From NCBI RefSeq assembly GCF_014805625.2, contig NW_023998415.1, positions 34,526,033 through 34,590,032 on the forward strand: 64,000 nt of DNA. The letters are read 5' to 3'. The stretch is from Glossina fuscipes (taxonomy: Eukaryota; Arthropoda; Insecta; Diptera; Glossinidae). Positions 23,537-37,954 of this stretch are shown here, piece after piece. Both the position numbers and the translations under genes were made by a program. The notes below the pieces were generated by a model. The model searched no databases. It worked only from the letters and a program-made list of their open reading frames with translations, and was not told the DNA's origin. Numbering within the stretch: position 1 is the first letter of the stretch; each line of letters starts with the position of its first letter.

Positions 23537-23647
23537 TTCGTCGATTTTTATTTAGAATATCATATATGCATAAACTGGCCTATAATTTAAAGCAGTTTTA
23601 TTTTTCACGTTCTTCAGTTAATCGTCAAGTGTTGTTCTAATGCATCG
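23537..23647 (-). other. Candidate 5' leader of Ae2 exon 1
   Basis: If the strong pyrimidine-AG acceptor at 23649-23648 (ACAATTTTTCAG) is used, coding exon 1 carries 111 bases of leader. It contains three minimal uORFs, all ending before the main ATG: 23645-23637 (two codons), 23571-23560 (three codons) and 23563-23552 (three codons). The exon could equally be a first exon starting near here. Confidence 0.4.
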
Positions 23648-23930
23648 CTGAAAAATTGTACAAAATTTCAATTAATTATTAATTATTATTTTTAATTGTG
23701 AGAATAAGTTTTTAAATGAACAACAACTATTTGTTAAATAGAAATGATTGATTACATAATGAATAGCATAAAATGATCTTGGGTCTTGGGAATGAATGTC
23801 CTACGGATCGTCGCCCTGATCGTTAACTTTGCATCTTGAGCTTAGTACGTCGTAGTAAGGGCCGAATATAGCTATGAAATTTGCAGACACTTAAAAAAAA
23901 AAAAAAAAACTTGATAACACACACATATAT

Positions 23931-23969
<39 letters not shown>

Positions 23970-24181
23970 GAGACGCTTTAAACGATAATTTGCGTTCATA
24001 GTACAATTTAAAATAACATATTTCTTACTCAATTAATATAAAAAGTGCATACAATTTACTTTAGTGAATCAATTTTTAATAAAATGCGCTTCTCGTTTCA
24101 ATTAAAGTCACGCATTTCTCATATCATGTCAACAAGAAATCAACCACCAAATGCACGCGACTGAGCTTTTATTTTTATATT

Positions 24182-24221
<40 letters not shown>

Positions 24222-24364
24222 TATATATATTTTATTTATTTATTTATTTATGTTTTATTTATTTATTTTTTATTTTTTTCTTTCTTAAGAAATAATAATA
24301 ATCAATTAAATAGCCAGCCATTGAACGATAGAATGATATTCTCATCACATCATCGCCATCGCCA

Positions 24365-24764
24365 NNNNNNNNNNNNNNNNNNNNNNNNNNNNNNNNNNNN
24401 NNNNNNNNNNNNNNNNNNNNNNNNNNNNNNNNNNNNNNNNNNNNNNNNNNNNNNNNNNNNNNNNNNNNNNNNNNNNNNNNNNNNNNNNNNNNNNNNNNNN
24501 NNNNNNNNNNNNNNNNNNNNNNNNNNNNNNNNNNNNNNNNNNNNNNNNNNNNNNNNNNNNNNNNNNNNNNNNNNNNNNNNNNNNNNNNNNNNNNNNNNNN
24601 NNNNNNNNNNNNNNNNNNNNNNNNNNNNNNNNNNNNNNNNNNNNNNNNNNNNNNNNNNNNNNNNNNNNNNNNNNNNNNNNNNNNNNNNNNNNNNNNNNNN
24701 NNNNNNNNNNNNNNNNNNNNNNNNNNNNNNNNNNNNNNNNNNNNNNNNNNNNNNNNNNNNNNNN
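24365..24764. other. Assembly gap (400 N)
   Basis: Exactly 400 N between CATCGCC(A) and a T27 run, inside low-complexity sequence rich in TA and T tracts. The true length is unknown. Confidence 0.99.
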
Positions 24765-24795
<31 letters not shown>

Positions 24796-25541
24796 ACACA
24801 CAAAAGTATTTATAAAAATGTCAAATATTTTCTTTTATGTGATACGTATATAAGAGAAATATTATTAGGAATCAGTTGAATGGGGGAGAGAAAAATGAAA
24901 CGACATTCATCATAATGGAAAAGAAATAAGTAAACAAACAAATTAATTAATGAAATAATGAATTGTTGTTTATTATCATTCTCAAGCGATTAGATGGAGG
25001 TAAGTGACATAAGCACACAATGCATGCATACATACATATTCAAAGGCACGGATCAATGCCACTCTATGTCCATGACACTCAAATTTCGAAATCTTCTATT
25101 TCGAGCTCTTCTGCTATCAAATCATCTTCAAATCGATGCTTTGAAATTACTTGAACGCTTACTTGAAGATGCAACCGTACGAACGGCAGATTGTTTACTG
25201 GGAAGTGTCATAGACTTGTCATAGTTTTGAGCAAGCTTATAGGGGTATGAGTGCATTAGTAAATGATTGGGTAAATTCTGATATGTATAATGATGATAAG
25301 TGGCTTTGCTATTAATAAGATTACCTCCCTGAACTTCAAGTCAAGTTAGTTTCGGTGCTTTTATGACAACGGCAGAGCTTTTAACTGATCCTCCTTTACG
25401 CCTTAAATTTTTGCTAGAAAGTCTAAAACTTGCTAACCAAATATTCTATTTATGGCCACAAATTAAGTTTGGAGGTAAAAATGATTGGTCGCTCATAAAC
25501 ACGATCATGCCAGTCGAGACACATCACTTTACAATCTTCGC

Positions 25542-25576
25542 TGTCTTTTGTTGTTGTTCTTTCTCAATTTTCGTTT
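25542..25576 (+). repeat. 35-bp repeat shared with 31661-31695
   Basis: A 35-base block (TGTCTTTTGTTGTTGTTC... ending TTTTCGTTTT) occurs identically 6.1 kb downstream at 31661-31695. The flanks differ. Too long for chance in non-periodic sequence; probably the edge of an interspersed element. Confidence 0.6.
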
Positions 25577-26550
25577 TATGATCTGTGACACATCTCGATT
25601 TAATTATCAGAAAACTCTAAATGGAGAGTGAGCAATCAGATAACGATCACGTTCACATTTTGTAACAAGCTAGAGAGTTATCCGCCCCTTCATTTCTATG
25701 CATAATGAGTGAGAGTATTACGGACGGAGCAGAATTTCTGATTAATTCTCGTAATAAAATACGGCAAACCTATATATAAAGTCTTCACCATTTGAAGGCA
25801 ATTTCTTTTATGAAAGTCCTTACATGAGCGGACACCGGCAACGTGAACTGATGTGATTCACATCTATCAAAACACAACTTCCTTCTCATAGGCCTAATTA
25901 CACTTTTCTTATTTAAGTGCTAATGATTAAACTCAAGTCAGGCCTGAAAATTCTTGTGGGCATCTAGGCGTGGTCCAATTGTAACTCACACTTTTATTTA
26001 GATGAAGTCAATATTATGAACCAATGTTCATCACAAAATATTTAAGAAATTAGATCTCTTGCTTGAGGCCAACCCGATCTCAATTTTTCACAACAATTTA
26101 AAATTTACGGCCACCTTTTATGATACTCCTCGACTTGATGTTAAGTTTTGAATAAACAAAGGTATTCAATGGTCATAACTTTGGTTTCAATTATGCTCAG
26201 GAGGATCGATATTGCCAACAGTTGATGCTCGTCCTTGTCACCTTAGGCATGTTGTTCTTGCCGTTTGTTTAGTTGGATTTTTATTATCCTCAATCCATAT
26301 AGGTGTACAGAATTGCCTGCCAACTATCAGGGAATCGGGACAAAATTAGATAGGCATGAGTAGAGAGAATAATTAAGAAAAGCAAAATTATTGAGAAGAG
26401 AACGATTGCGAACAATCACTGTCGCTGTAGGTTCAATGAACTTTTCGCTGAAATATCGATCGAACAAAGGCAAAATTGAGTGTTATAAGAAAGCCACTTA
26501 GGAATCGATAATAACGACGTAAAGGAAAAATCATAATATAATATAATATG

Positions 26551-26582
<32 letters not shown>

Positions 26583-29500
26583 CATACATAAATAATATAA
26601 TGTAATAAAATAAATATTATTTGAGATGTGCTGGCTGAAGTCGCTCGTGTGTGAACGATTTAATTATTTACTAGTAATGGCGACGTAGGTAGTTACGTTA
26701 AGGAAAGTTGATATACGCTTAGGAAGTTAAACAAAGAAAAGGTTAAATTTCGATGATAAAAGGATATCAGAAATCAAGATCAATACAGTGAGATAATAAA
26801 GATCATAAGTATAAGTAGTTTAACAAAGCTTGAAACTGTGGCACTCGAATACCATACATACAGCAGAAGAAAATACTGTAAGAAGATTGCGTGAAAAATA
26901 CAGTTTGAAATTTGAGAAAACTAAATTAAAAATTGGATTTAGACGTTGCTATGTGGTATTATCGGCACTTGTCACGTCACGATTTGTTCTAAGCATCGAA
27001 CAATTTGTGAATTAAATACGCGATCTTAAGCAAGAAAATTTGCGAAATTTTCCCAACCGATTGCTGGGAGCAGGGAGAGGTGAAGCATATGAGAGAATAT
27101 TTTCCACGTCTGCTAACATAGTCAAAACTGTCAATCGCTATTGCAGATCGCAAACCATTTCTGCTTGCAATTTGCCGGAAACTGATTTTTTCGTCCTTTT
27201 CTTTTCTACGCATTTCATCCCTTTTCATTCCTTTTCATTTTAACTGATATTCGAAACGTAAGTCCCTGCTCCCTCAAGTTAGGCGTGACGTGGATCCAAC
27301 CGAGCATATGAAAAAAAAAAGAATCTGCCCTGCCTACCGATAGGTGGCGGCAATGATATTTAACTAGTCGGTCGATTGCCGATCGACTTAGCATAATTCG
27401 GTCACTCTCTACTTCTGTTACTGCCGCGGGGGGCCCCCCCCCCTTTTCCCTGAACAGCACCATGTTACAAGATGGAGGGACATCCCTGGACTGATTTATC
27501 AACCCGACAACAAATAAATAGAGTTCGTATTTCTGCGCTTAACACACAGACAGGAATAAATGTTTACCATACCGCCACGCTTTCTGAATTGAAATGAGAA
27601 TTTACTTGCCTTGTACTAGAGAGTAACATCTTTTTACTACGTCACTCTTATTCAGATGAAAAAATATTAACTTGAAGGACAGAAAACAAAAGTTTTACTT
27701 TTACTTTTTATATACATTTATGTGTAGTTAAGTGTTACAAGCTAATATTAAAAAAAAAAAAAAAAAAAATTAAAAAAATCCGAATGAAGCGACTGAGTGT
27801 TTATTCAGATCATAAAATGCTTTAATGAACAAGTTTAAAACTTAAAGCCGTAAGTTCGTCGTTGTTGCGTTAACAAATGTATTCATTAAAAAAAAAATAA
27901 ATAAATAAATAAATTATTTAAATTCAAAAAAAAAAAAAAAAAAAAAAATAACACCCACAAAGTTTTGTGCATTGAAATCAGCTTTAATTACGTTGCAGTT
28001 AACATTATCTACATGCGAACGAAACCGGTCGTCTGTTCAAACTTGAATTTTTCTTTTTTTTTTTTTTGGCAAATGTTTATACACTACACATGTAGGTGTG
28101 TATTAATTTCGTCTCGATCATTTTACTCAATTTAAATATGCCAGCAACTATACTCTGACAGCATCCCAACTTAGTCACCTCCACTCGCCCACGCGTCCGG
28201 CAATTGTCGAGGGCAGAGAATTGAAGTGAAAGATTGAAATCTGATTTTACCCTATCAGTCAAGCTTAAATGTGTGTGTACGTGTGCATATGCATGCGAGG
28301 ACGTAATTTAGGGATTAACACGCTTCCCATAGTCACGGGTTAAAGAAGCCCGGAAGCGCTTTTCTCATTTCTTAAATACAAAACAAATTCGTTAACTTGA
28401 CTTATACATATTAGCATCGATACGAACGTTGTCGATCCTTTTGCCGGATCATTTCTAGATGAGGGATTTTTCAAAAGTCCACGTCAAGTGTGGGCATCCC
28501 AATCAGGGTGATCTTCTACTAGTTCATACTACAAATGTGAATATAAGAGATTTGCATGGTAGCTGTCTGGATGACAGGTGCCCAGATGCCAAGTCCGAAC
28601 GTAATGGTGTTTACTGCTTTATTACAAGCCATTAGGAGATTTAAAATCGTTAGGATCCCCCCATCCCCGTGAACGTCAACTTTAAAAATTCCTCACCCGA
28701 GTTGAGAGGACCAATTATATTGCATTGTTTTGGTATTGGTGGGAGTGCTGTCAAGGATTTCACGTTAATTGATTTATTTATTTGACCGCTTTGGCCCGCC
28801 AATAATCATACACGCAAACATGCAGTGCAATAAGAATGATGAACACATCCGTTTGCGGATAAAATTAACTGTCCGTAGATGTCAAAGTATGATTAATTGA
28901 TTAAATAAATATTTTGTTATCATTATTGTTGTTATTATTGTTAGCATAATAATTAATGTAATTAAAATTTTCAAATTTAAAAGACATTAAATTGAAATTA
29001 ATGAGTATTTGTATTAGTAGATATGAGCCCATGTTTGCCTCTTTGTTAAAATTTCATTTTCAACTACACATCATTAAAATAAAAAATATGAATAAAATTA
29101 AAATTAAAATTAAAATGAAAATGAAAACATTAAGCAAAATTTAATAAATTTAAACAAAAAAAGATGACGATTTCACATCACAAACATGAGTACATACTCA
29201 TAGAGTTTCACATTATTTAGATAATTGCTTACGCTATAAATGTGAATAATGACAACGATAATTATTTTTTTGTTCGCAATCAGTAAAGTATGAAGACTTG
29301 ATTATCTCGTCATTTTCTTTATGAAATTCGTTGATCGAACCGCCGACATAGGTATCCTGTAAGCTTTTCCATAATCAAAATCGAGCGGAAAAACGGAATC
29401 GATTTCGGCGGCTTCCACACTATAATAGTTGCGTTCCTACTAAATTTTACATTGAGCCCAGCTGAGGCCTGCAAATGATGTATGCAAGAAAAACAGCGCC

Positions 29501-29632
29501 CTATTATGAACCTCATTAAACGGCATTAAAACAACTCTAAATAACTTATCACACTTTTGCTTAATGCGTAGAAACAAACGTTCGAGCAGCAATCAACAAA
29601 GAACCTCCGCCGTTTAGGAATTCTTCTAACCA

Positions 29633-29667
<35 letters not shown>

Positions 29668-32600
29668 CATGCATGCAAAACTATTAGGTGATGGCGATTG
29701 TACTCTAAATGATTAACACCAGACTTATTATATAAATTGAATAATAATATGTGGAAATAATTTCGTTTAGGATTTCAGTAAAATTCCAACTAAAGTGAAG
29801 AAAACGCAATTTCCGACTTGACCGAAATTGACTAATATCAGAACTCGAACACTGTGGGTTTTGTCTCTTTTATGCGATTTGTTTTACGCGATTTTTTTCA
29901 TGCGATCGGGATTCTGTTCGCTATAGTCAAAGTTCGCCGCAAGTTTAAGTAAATGTAATCGGCCTTGGTTTAGTTTTGTTTCTAGCACAGAAGATTGACG
30001 GGGAAAATTTTGTCTCTTTTAACGAAAGTCGCCTTATCGAAACGATGAATGGCGAAACTACGGACAAGAACCGCCGGATTGAATATCAGCGAATGACATA
30101 TACACAAGGATGCGGCTGTGATTGAAATTGGGAAAGCAATTTTTTTTTTTTTTTAAACGAAAAGTAACTCCGAAAGAAGTTCGAAAATCGAAGGAGAGCT
30201 TCAGACTTGTGTATTTGTGTACCGCTACTGTTTACAGGCAGTGGATCAACCTGTGAGTCTATGGTAACAAACAGTAAATCAGATGTAATATGCTCGTGCA
30301 GCGAAAGCAATCGCAAAAATATGCGCGAACGAATCTCGCTGTTTCGTATAGCTTTGATATTTACCCCAAGCGGAGACTTTGTTTATGCGTTCGCTCTCCA
30401 TCGCATAAAATAAGATTTCTTTCTTTTATGAAATTTCTGAATATTTTTTTTGTTCGACTTTTTTTGTGCGGTTCCCATCTACTGCACGAAAACAATCTAA
30501 ATTTCCTGCCTCTCTCTCGCTCTCTTCCTTTCTCTTTTTTTATTTTTTTTTTTTTAACACGCCGAGCTGATGTTACAGCTGCCAATTTTTCAAAAATTTC
30601 GAATCGTTAGAATTGGAGCAGAATTAACTTTCTCAACAAAATTTCAATCGTTTTCGCATACGAATCAAGGTAAGTTTGTGTGTGACGAGATTTGACTGTG
30701 ATGAAACTTGTATTTACCACTGTTATCCTGCAATGGAAACAATGATAAGCGGATTACTTGGAGGCATTAAACCGCCGAAAGAACCAACTATTAAATGCTT
30801 ATAGGCTTAATTTACGCCATTGTAAGCAAATAGATAGTGGTATACACCCTGTAATGCCCTGTAATGGTCCCTACAAAATACGGCATCCTTCGGTTGGAAG
30901 CGTTTCGCATAAAACGACCCCATAAATACTTTGAAACGCTTTTCGAAAACTATTTTAAAAATAACGAGAGTAGAATTAGATAACACTCGGAAACAAAAAT
31001 GTTAAGCTTCGAGGAAAATGCACTGGGAAGTAAGTAAATGATGGCTTAATAATGCGACGCTGTTGCGAACTTTTTGATCGATAAATCCAAAATTGGTTCT
31101 TAAGAGATCCTTTCAATTGATCTTTGAATGCTACATAGGACAAAACAAAATAATTGGTGACAACACTTTAAAGCGAACAACATACATGAATGCAAGCATT
31201 GTCTCTAAAATATTTGCATGCTGCTGTATTTAAACTATTGCTCATTGATATGAGAACAACATACAATTCCGAAACAATAGGACACGTACGCTTAAAAAGC
31301 GAAAAGAAAAAATATGAAAAAAAAAGAGTGCGGACATTGAACTTTCACTAGGTGAAAATGAATTTTTCATTTCACGCGTTCTTTATAATCTTTCACGTAC
31401 ACAGCATGTCTCATACTAACCGTAATTGTTTATATTACCAGACTCAATACACATCTTAGATCAATTAATATGTATATCCTGTGAGGGAAAAGCAAAAATA
31501 TTTAATCTCCAATGACGAGTCAATACAAAAACGTTTAGACTAACTAACGTTATCTGTATTATGTATGGGTTGAATGTTTTTCAGACTATTTAGTACACGT
31601 TCTGTGATGGCTGAAAACAAAATGTTTTCCACGCTTCCCTAACACATCTGTAATGTTAGTTGTCTTTTGTTGTTGTTCTTTCTCAATTTTCGTTTTTTTT
31701 TTTTGTTTCTGTTTTTAATAAAGAGAGCCAGAGCGAGAGCGAGAGCGAGAGAGAGAGAGAGAGAATTTGAAATTTAGCGAAATATAGTTTCGTGTATAAA
31801 GTGTGCCTGATTCGATGGCTTGCAAGAGAATAAACAATTTAAATATGCCGCCAATGATTGTGTGAAACAATTGAAATAAAATATCGATCTGAGTGTACAC
31901 ATATATACACGAATGTACGTACAATGTGTGCATGCACTGCACCAATAGTAGTAGTGGATACGGTAACGTGCAGGCATATATTCAAATGCAGATTTGTTGT
32001 TGTTGATAAATCGTTTAAAAATTGCAATTGCTTTTGCAGTGATTTGATGATGTGATGGGTGACATTCAATATTGTATGCTGGAGGACAGACAACTTATAA
32101 AATAGAAAATGCTTTTTTTTTTCCAGATTCCGTACGCTTCCGCTTTCGAAATCGGCTTGTTACATTGATACATTGCATATAAATACTAATATTTGTATAT
32201 ATGTATATAGAGGTGACTGTGTGTGTGTGTGTTTGTATGAGTGTGTGCAGCAAGAAAACTGTTGTAAATGGTATCAATTAAGATATGAATGCACATATAC
32301 AAACATAGGCGTCTGGGTGTTTGTAAGCGTCTATATTTAACATACGTATGTACGATAGATGATAGCATTATTTTTCTTGTCTTTTTGTGTTTTTTTATTT
32401 TTTTATTTTTTTTATTTTTATTATTATTATTTGCTGTTCTGTTCTTTATTTTAACAATAAGTATAATAAATTCCATTAAAGTAATTGAAATTTAATTGAA
32501 ATAAATGTTCACTGGTAGAAAACTTTATACCCATCATCCAAGTGACTACTTAAACTTTGGTAAGCGCGTAAGTAATAATAAAAGCGAGGCCCAACGTTTT

Positions 32601-32862
32601 AATGCGCGACACCGAGTTGAGTTAGGTAAGCAAAGCAAAAAAAGAGTTCAGAGTTAATTTTAAAATTATTTGTCTATTAAAGTTTGCTTTTTTTCTCCTT
32701 TTAGAGATTTATATACGACGATTATTAGGAACTTCTCCTATGATTTAAATTGCTATGTGCACACGTATTTAACAGGTGCTTGCAAACAAATATTTGCAAT
32801 GCAAGTGAAATTTTCTTCTCTTTTTTTTATTTTTAATTTTAAGTTTTTTATTTTTTAATATA

Positions 32863-32893
<31 letters not shown>

Positions 32894-32932
32894 GATATAT
32901 ATACATATACATATATATATATATATATATAA

Positions 32933-32964
<32 letters not shown>

Positions 32965-33508
32965 GAACTTTGCTTTTGCTTACATATATGTTTTCGTGAA
33001 TCTGAGTGTTCTTCACACACACAAATGCAAAAGGAATTTTCTCGATAACACAAACAAACATGATTCAAATTAATGAGCACTAAAAAAAAAAAAAAAAATG
33101 AAAAAAGTAAATAAATAAATAAATAAACAATTACGCGCCTCAAAGACTATAAAATTTAGGAATTCTCCTAGAAGAGCTAATGTTTACGTTTACAAATCGT
33201 ACGACGATGAAGGTAACGCGATATTTTCATCGCTTAATGACACTTCAATTTATTCGGAATCCTTAGTATTATTAAAAAATTAATTTGAAAGTAAATTAAT
33301 GCACTTGCTATCGCAAATATTTCCATTAATTATTTCTATATAAGTGGAGAAATTTTATATGTGCGCCGTGTCGAGCTGTCCACAACAACAACTTGAATAA
33401 ATTGTAGCAAATACCTTATGAAGTTGGTTAAGTGCAGCAAAAAATTTTATTATTTTTATAACATATACATATATATTTATATATACATATACATACCCAC
33501 ATCCACAC

Positions 33509-33547
<39 letters not shown>

Positions 33548-33869
33548 CTATTAATATATAAATAATGTTGTTTTTTTTTTTTGTAGTTAATACAAAAATA
33601 TATGTCTAACATATATATTATATGAAAAATTCAAGGGTTCTGCTGTTGAATTTCTCAAAGCCGAAAGTTCAAACAAAATGGAAAATTGAATTTTTTTTCA
33701 CTCGCTTTTTTTTTTTAATAATTTTACATATTAGCTCAGAGATGCCAAGCCAGAATATTATATGAGCAATGGTACATTATTAAGTACTCTGCACCACTTC
33801 GCTTAAGGCTTATGGTTACTGATATAATCACTTTTCAAAATAAGACGCTATAAGGGAAGTAGTCGGTAA

Positions 33870-34010
33870 AGTGATCTGATCCGATCCGAACCATTTTCGA
33901 TAGAGCTTGTCCGTTGAGCAGAAAGCGGCAGTGTACCAAATTTCATTAAAATATCTCAAAAATTGTCACCTGCACAGGGAGGATAGGAGACAGGCAGATG
34001 GACAAGCGAC
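33870..34010. repeat. Dispersed repeat relic
   Basis: GATCTGATCCGATCC, ATTTCATTAAAATATCTCAA and GACAGGCAGATGGACA form the order typical of an interspersed non-coding repeat common in higher-fly introns, from general familiarity. No second full copy is obvious in this window. Confidence 0.35.
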
Positions 34011-36708
34011 ATTATTGACGGTAGAAGTTTTAGTTGGCAAATTGGGATAAGTCGGAAAATATTTGTTGGTTGTGGTTATGGTGGAACGTTCTGGTTTCCC
34101 GTCCGCAAAAACCTTGTAAGCCACATTTTGAATTTCTATCCCAATGACCCGGAGAGATAATCGTAAAAATGTAAACAACTGGCGATTGACAGATTTACAT
34201 ATAATTGTAGGATTATATTGAAATGTCTCCACTACAGACTTTCGAATTTCACAAATTCATCCTCCATAGTCATCCAAGATGCGGCTCTCTGCATGCTACC
34301 AACAGCCCAACAATAACTCAATTATGCACTTGGACTTTGGAGATGTATATCAATAAACGGTAAACGGGCAAAATTCCATTATAGATTCATTAGTGATTTA
34401 TGTACCTTCTATAGCAATTATTAGTGTAGGAATTATTTCGAGTGTTCGTTAGAGGAGTTTAAAAGTTAAAAGTAAAAACGGCTTCTATCGATTACTTAAT
34501 CGAGTCAAAGCGAATTACTTTCACTTGAATACTTTCAGACGGCGTGACTCACGCAATTTAGTTCATTCAAAATCAGAATTTTATCACTTAACAATTCATT
34601 TTATTCATTGGGCGTAAGTCAGCAACAAGCGAAGAAGAAAATTCTTTTCATTCTAAGGTGAATTTTGGACACCACTCAACATTTACATTGTCCCATTATA
34701 AAACCTCACGCACTAACTTGTTATGAGAGATAGTTCAATCTTCTTCTGCTTCTCTTTATCGACTTCCAAGTCGAACACTTTCCCAGATTTCAATAAATTT
34801 TTGCCCTCCAGCCTCTTTTATCTTTATTTAGGTTGTTTCAATTTTTTACTTATAGATAGAGAGATAGAGAGATAGAGAGAGAGAAAGAGAGTAAAGAGAG
34901 TAAAGAATATAGATGATTGCGTGAAAAGGTCAAGTGCAAATATTTTATACATCACATTAAAAATATGCATTTTTATGCTGCGCAAGCGAAACAACGAAAT
35001 TAATAGATTTCTGTTATTCATTGCGTGAAACGTAGCGTACCGAACACTGTTTAAGGATTAATTGCATCATATTTCGTATGCATGATTTACACACATTATT
35101 TATACACATGTATATACAAATGTGTTACTTTGTCTGAACATGACTTTAAGTGAATATAGTTATTTACACCGTAACAATCGTTTACAGCCGCTGAATTATT
35201 TACAAGAAAATGACTCCACAAATTATGACTTGCAAGTAAACATTCGAAGGCGAAGTGATTAATTGAAACATGAGTTTCCATCTGTCAATGCTATTTTTAT
35301 TAGTTTTATTTCTATGTGCTATAAAATGACATAACTGGGTATATGTGTCGAAGCATTCGGCGATAGGTGTTCAAATTAGGTAAATTATCTGAGGCGGTAC
35401 ATTCTCGTAGTTGCAAGTGTTCCCGGTAAGACGATACGGTACGGCACGTTCCATGTTGATGCAGTATTACAGTAGCTCGATTGGAAGCGAATTACATAAC
35501 ACTTGTATTATGTCATAATTTGAAGCACATGGATATCAACCATTGATAGGCATTTGATTATAGATGGACTTTAATACATTCAATTGTCTTTAGCGGAAAT
35601 TTTTGTAGTTACCAAAATTTGCGTAAGAAGCTGTAATCCGACATGCATCAATGCGTATCGATCGATATGTATACATATATATTTACATATATAATATAAT
35701 ATATTAATTTGTATAATGTGTGTATATGTACACAGTATGCATGATGTATCAATTTATTCAAACAACACGGGGTATATTTATTTCAAGAAGATGCGCGCCT
35801 TCATTCGATAGCAATGTAAAGGCTTTCGCTATGAGGTTGACGCAAGTCACAAGACGGATGACACGAGACTTCTCTTAAATGTTAACTTAACAGTCAACTT
35901 TAACAAACAAGTTTCGTTGACATTCGATATGTGTTATATATATACCATACAACATTTCGGATAGGAGAGTATGTTAAGTTTGTGTACATGCACGCAATAT
36001 CTAGAAGAGAGCGCGAGATAGACGCAACTTTTATTATACCGATAGATTCAGGGTCACTTTTTGCATCGCTTTACGCTTTGCCATCCGGCTGTCAGACCAT
36101 CTTTACCAGACCACTTTGACCATTTAACGTCTTATTTGGAAATGTCCTTATATTTATATAACGACGGTAGATTATTTTAGGCTATTTAATGATGGGCCAT
36201 GGCGTACTGTGGGTGTTTTTAATTGTTTCAAAACAAAAGTTTCGCGAATTTTTAGACCGAGTATATGCTTCGTTAAAGAAACGTAATTGATATGTTTGCG
36301 ACCTGCTTGCAAAATCCTCTTGCTTCTACCGAATGAAACCTGATCACAAATACCCAAGATATTTAAGGCTTATTCATATTGTTGGCAATAAAACTTTTCG
36401 CTGGCCAAAGGATCCCAATAGCGTTTATCGAATACTTAAAGCAAATTATTCCAATCATTAGAGAAAATCGGAGTTTTATTTATCGCTTGATGCATATATT
36501 CTGCCTTTTCTCCTTTAAACCTACAGTTGGTTTTCCTTAACTGTGCCAAAAAAGGCCTATATAATGCTCTCAGGCCTTACAAGAAGTTATTAAAGGTTGT
36601 TTTTTATTTATATTTAAACGTTAGCGACCGTTTACGAGTGAGCACGACAATAGTTGGAAAGGATTTGAGGAAAAGGAGAGCGAATAAGAGAATTGTTTTG
36701 AAAAGAAA

Positions 36709-37510
36709 ACAAGTAAGAAAATTATACTCGCACCCAATACCACTATCCTAAATCAGTCTAAAAAAAAAAAAGGAAAGAAATAATTTTCACGTCCCATAAT
36801 GTTGATTGGGCACAAATGAGTTTTTCCATTATAATATAGAATAAAAACGCAGATTGATATGGCATATGTGTTGTACTTTATGAGTAACAACTAAAAAACA
36901 CGGAAGTCAAAGGTACTCACAGTTTTTATTGTACAGGCATGTGAACAGGCTTAGGATGCGATATATTATCTTCTGCGAACGAAAGAATGTTTCCCACACG
37001 GGTACTACATAGTTGAGCAGACGGACATACTTTAAGATTTTATATACCTTGTGGGGCTTTTGAAGCTTGCTTCTGCTCACTAGAAAGTTATTGAAAAGAA
37101 CAATTAAATTTTATTACACCACAATGTCGATGAGGCGTGGTCACTTTTTTCCATTTTTCTACAGTTTCGTTAATAGAATGTAGATGCAAATTATTGTACA
37201 CTTATTTGGTTTAGTGTAAATGAGTAAACAACCAGTTTTGTTATTCCTTTTGAAAACCAAATGTGTTCCGACTTTACGTACTACTATAGGCATGCCCTTC
37301 GATCGATTTGGCCCATTTTCAATAGCGATTTGCGCGTACGAAGTTCAAATGTTTCTACCGAGGTCAGAGTATTTACAACAGAGATTGCGTAGACGGACAG
37401 ACGGACAGGCTTTAATCGATTCAGAATTTGTTGCCAGATTCCTTTTGGGCGTTGCAAACGTTTCGATAAAATGAATAAATACCTCATGCTTCGGTGAAGG
37501 GTATAAAAAT
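36709..37510 (+). repeat. Dispersed repeat family R1, copy A
   Basis: Begins ACAAGTAAGAAAATTAT and ends GAAGGGTATAAAAATG. It shares with copies B and C the landmarks TATTGAAAAxAA, GGCxTGGTCA...TTTTCC, CGATTTGGCC, CGGACAGACGG and GGCGTTGCAAACG, in the same order and orientation. Divergence is high (many substitutions and indels), so it is old. Confidence 0.7.
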
Positions 37511-37954
37511 GTACATTTCCATTGAGATAAACCTCGAATGTCTTTCGCATTAAAAACTTTTTTGGTTAATAAGGCTGTGTGAGAGGGCAGATTAAGATAT
37601 TTTAAGTCGTCATCGTTTATTTCTTTTCGTTTCTTTTCTTCGGGCCTTGCAAACGCTAATTATTGCCTTAGGAAACAAATCAGCAAAGAAATTAAGCCTA
37701 CCGTTGACGTTATTCAAAAATTGTATTATGAACAACAAAGATGAACATTTAGTTCGTATGATTTCATCTATTCCTTGCATATGCTTTTAATTTGATGGAA
37801 AAACAAAACGGGGAACAATATTGACATCGTTTTTGGTTTCTTTAGATGTTGGCTCATCTCATTTTCATATGAAAATGTTTGATGTAAACGCACTCCTCGG
37901 GATTTGTATAAAAATTCATTTGTTGGCAGCATAAAAATGATTTCTTATGTCAGG

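Larger units (their letters stand above)
24765..36700. other. Spacer or 5' intron sequence
   Basis: No gene supported. Contains the 35-bp repeat pair, a repeat relic near 33.9 kb, a G6C10 run at 27428-27443, and several GA and TA microsatellites. It may lie inside a 5' intron of Ae2 if upstream leader exons are real. Confidence 0.5.

Noticed and set aside
25080..25140. Minus-strand frame reading RFEDDLIAEELEIEDFEI before a stop, with a nearby donor-like GTAAGC
   Set aside because: Acidic and protein-like, but only about 20 codons; no supported acceptor and no phase match to Ae2 exons.
27215..27502. 95-codon minus-strand frame across the G/C run
   Set aside because: Contains the G6C10 tract and no domain; probably fortuitous.
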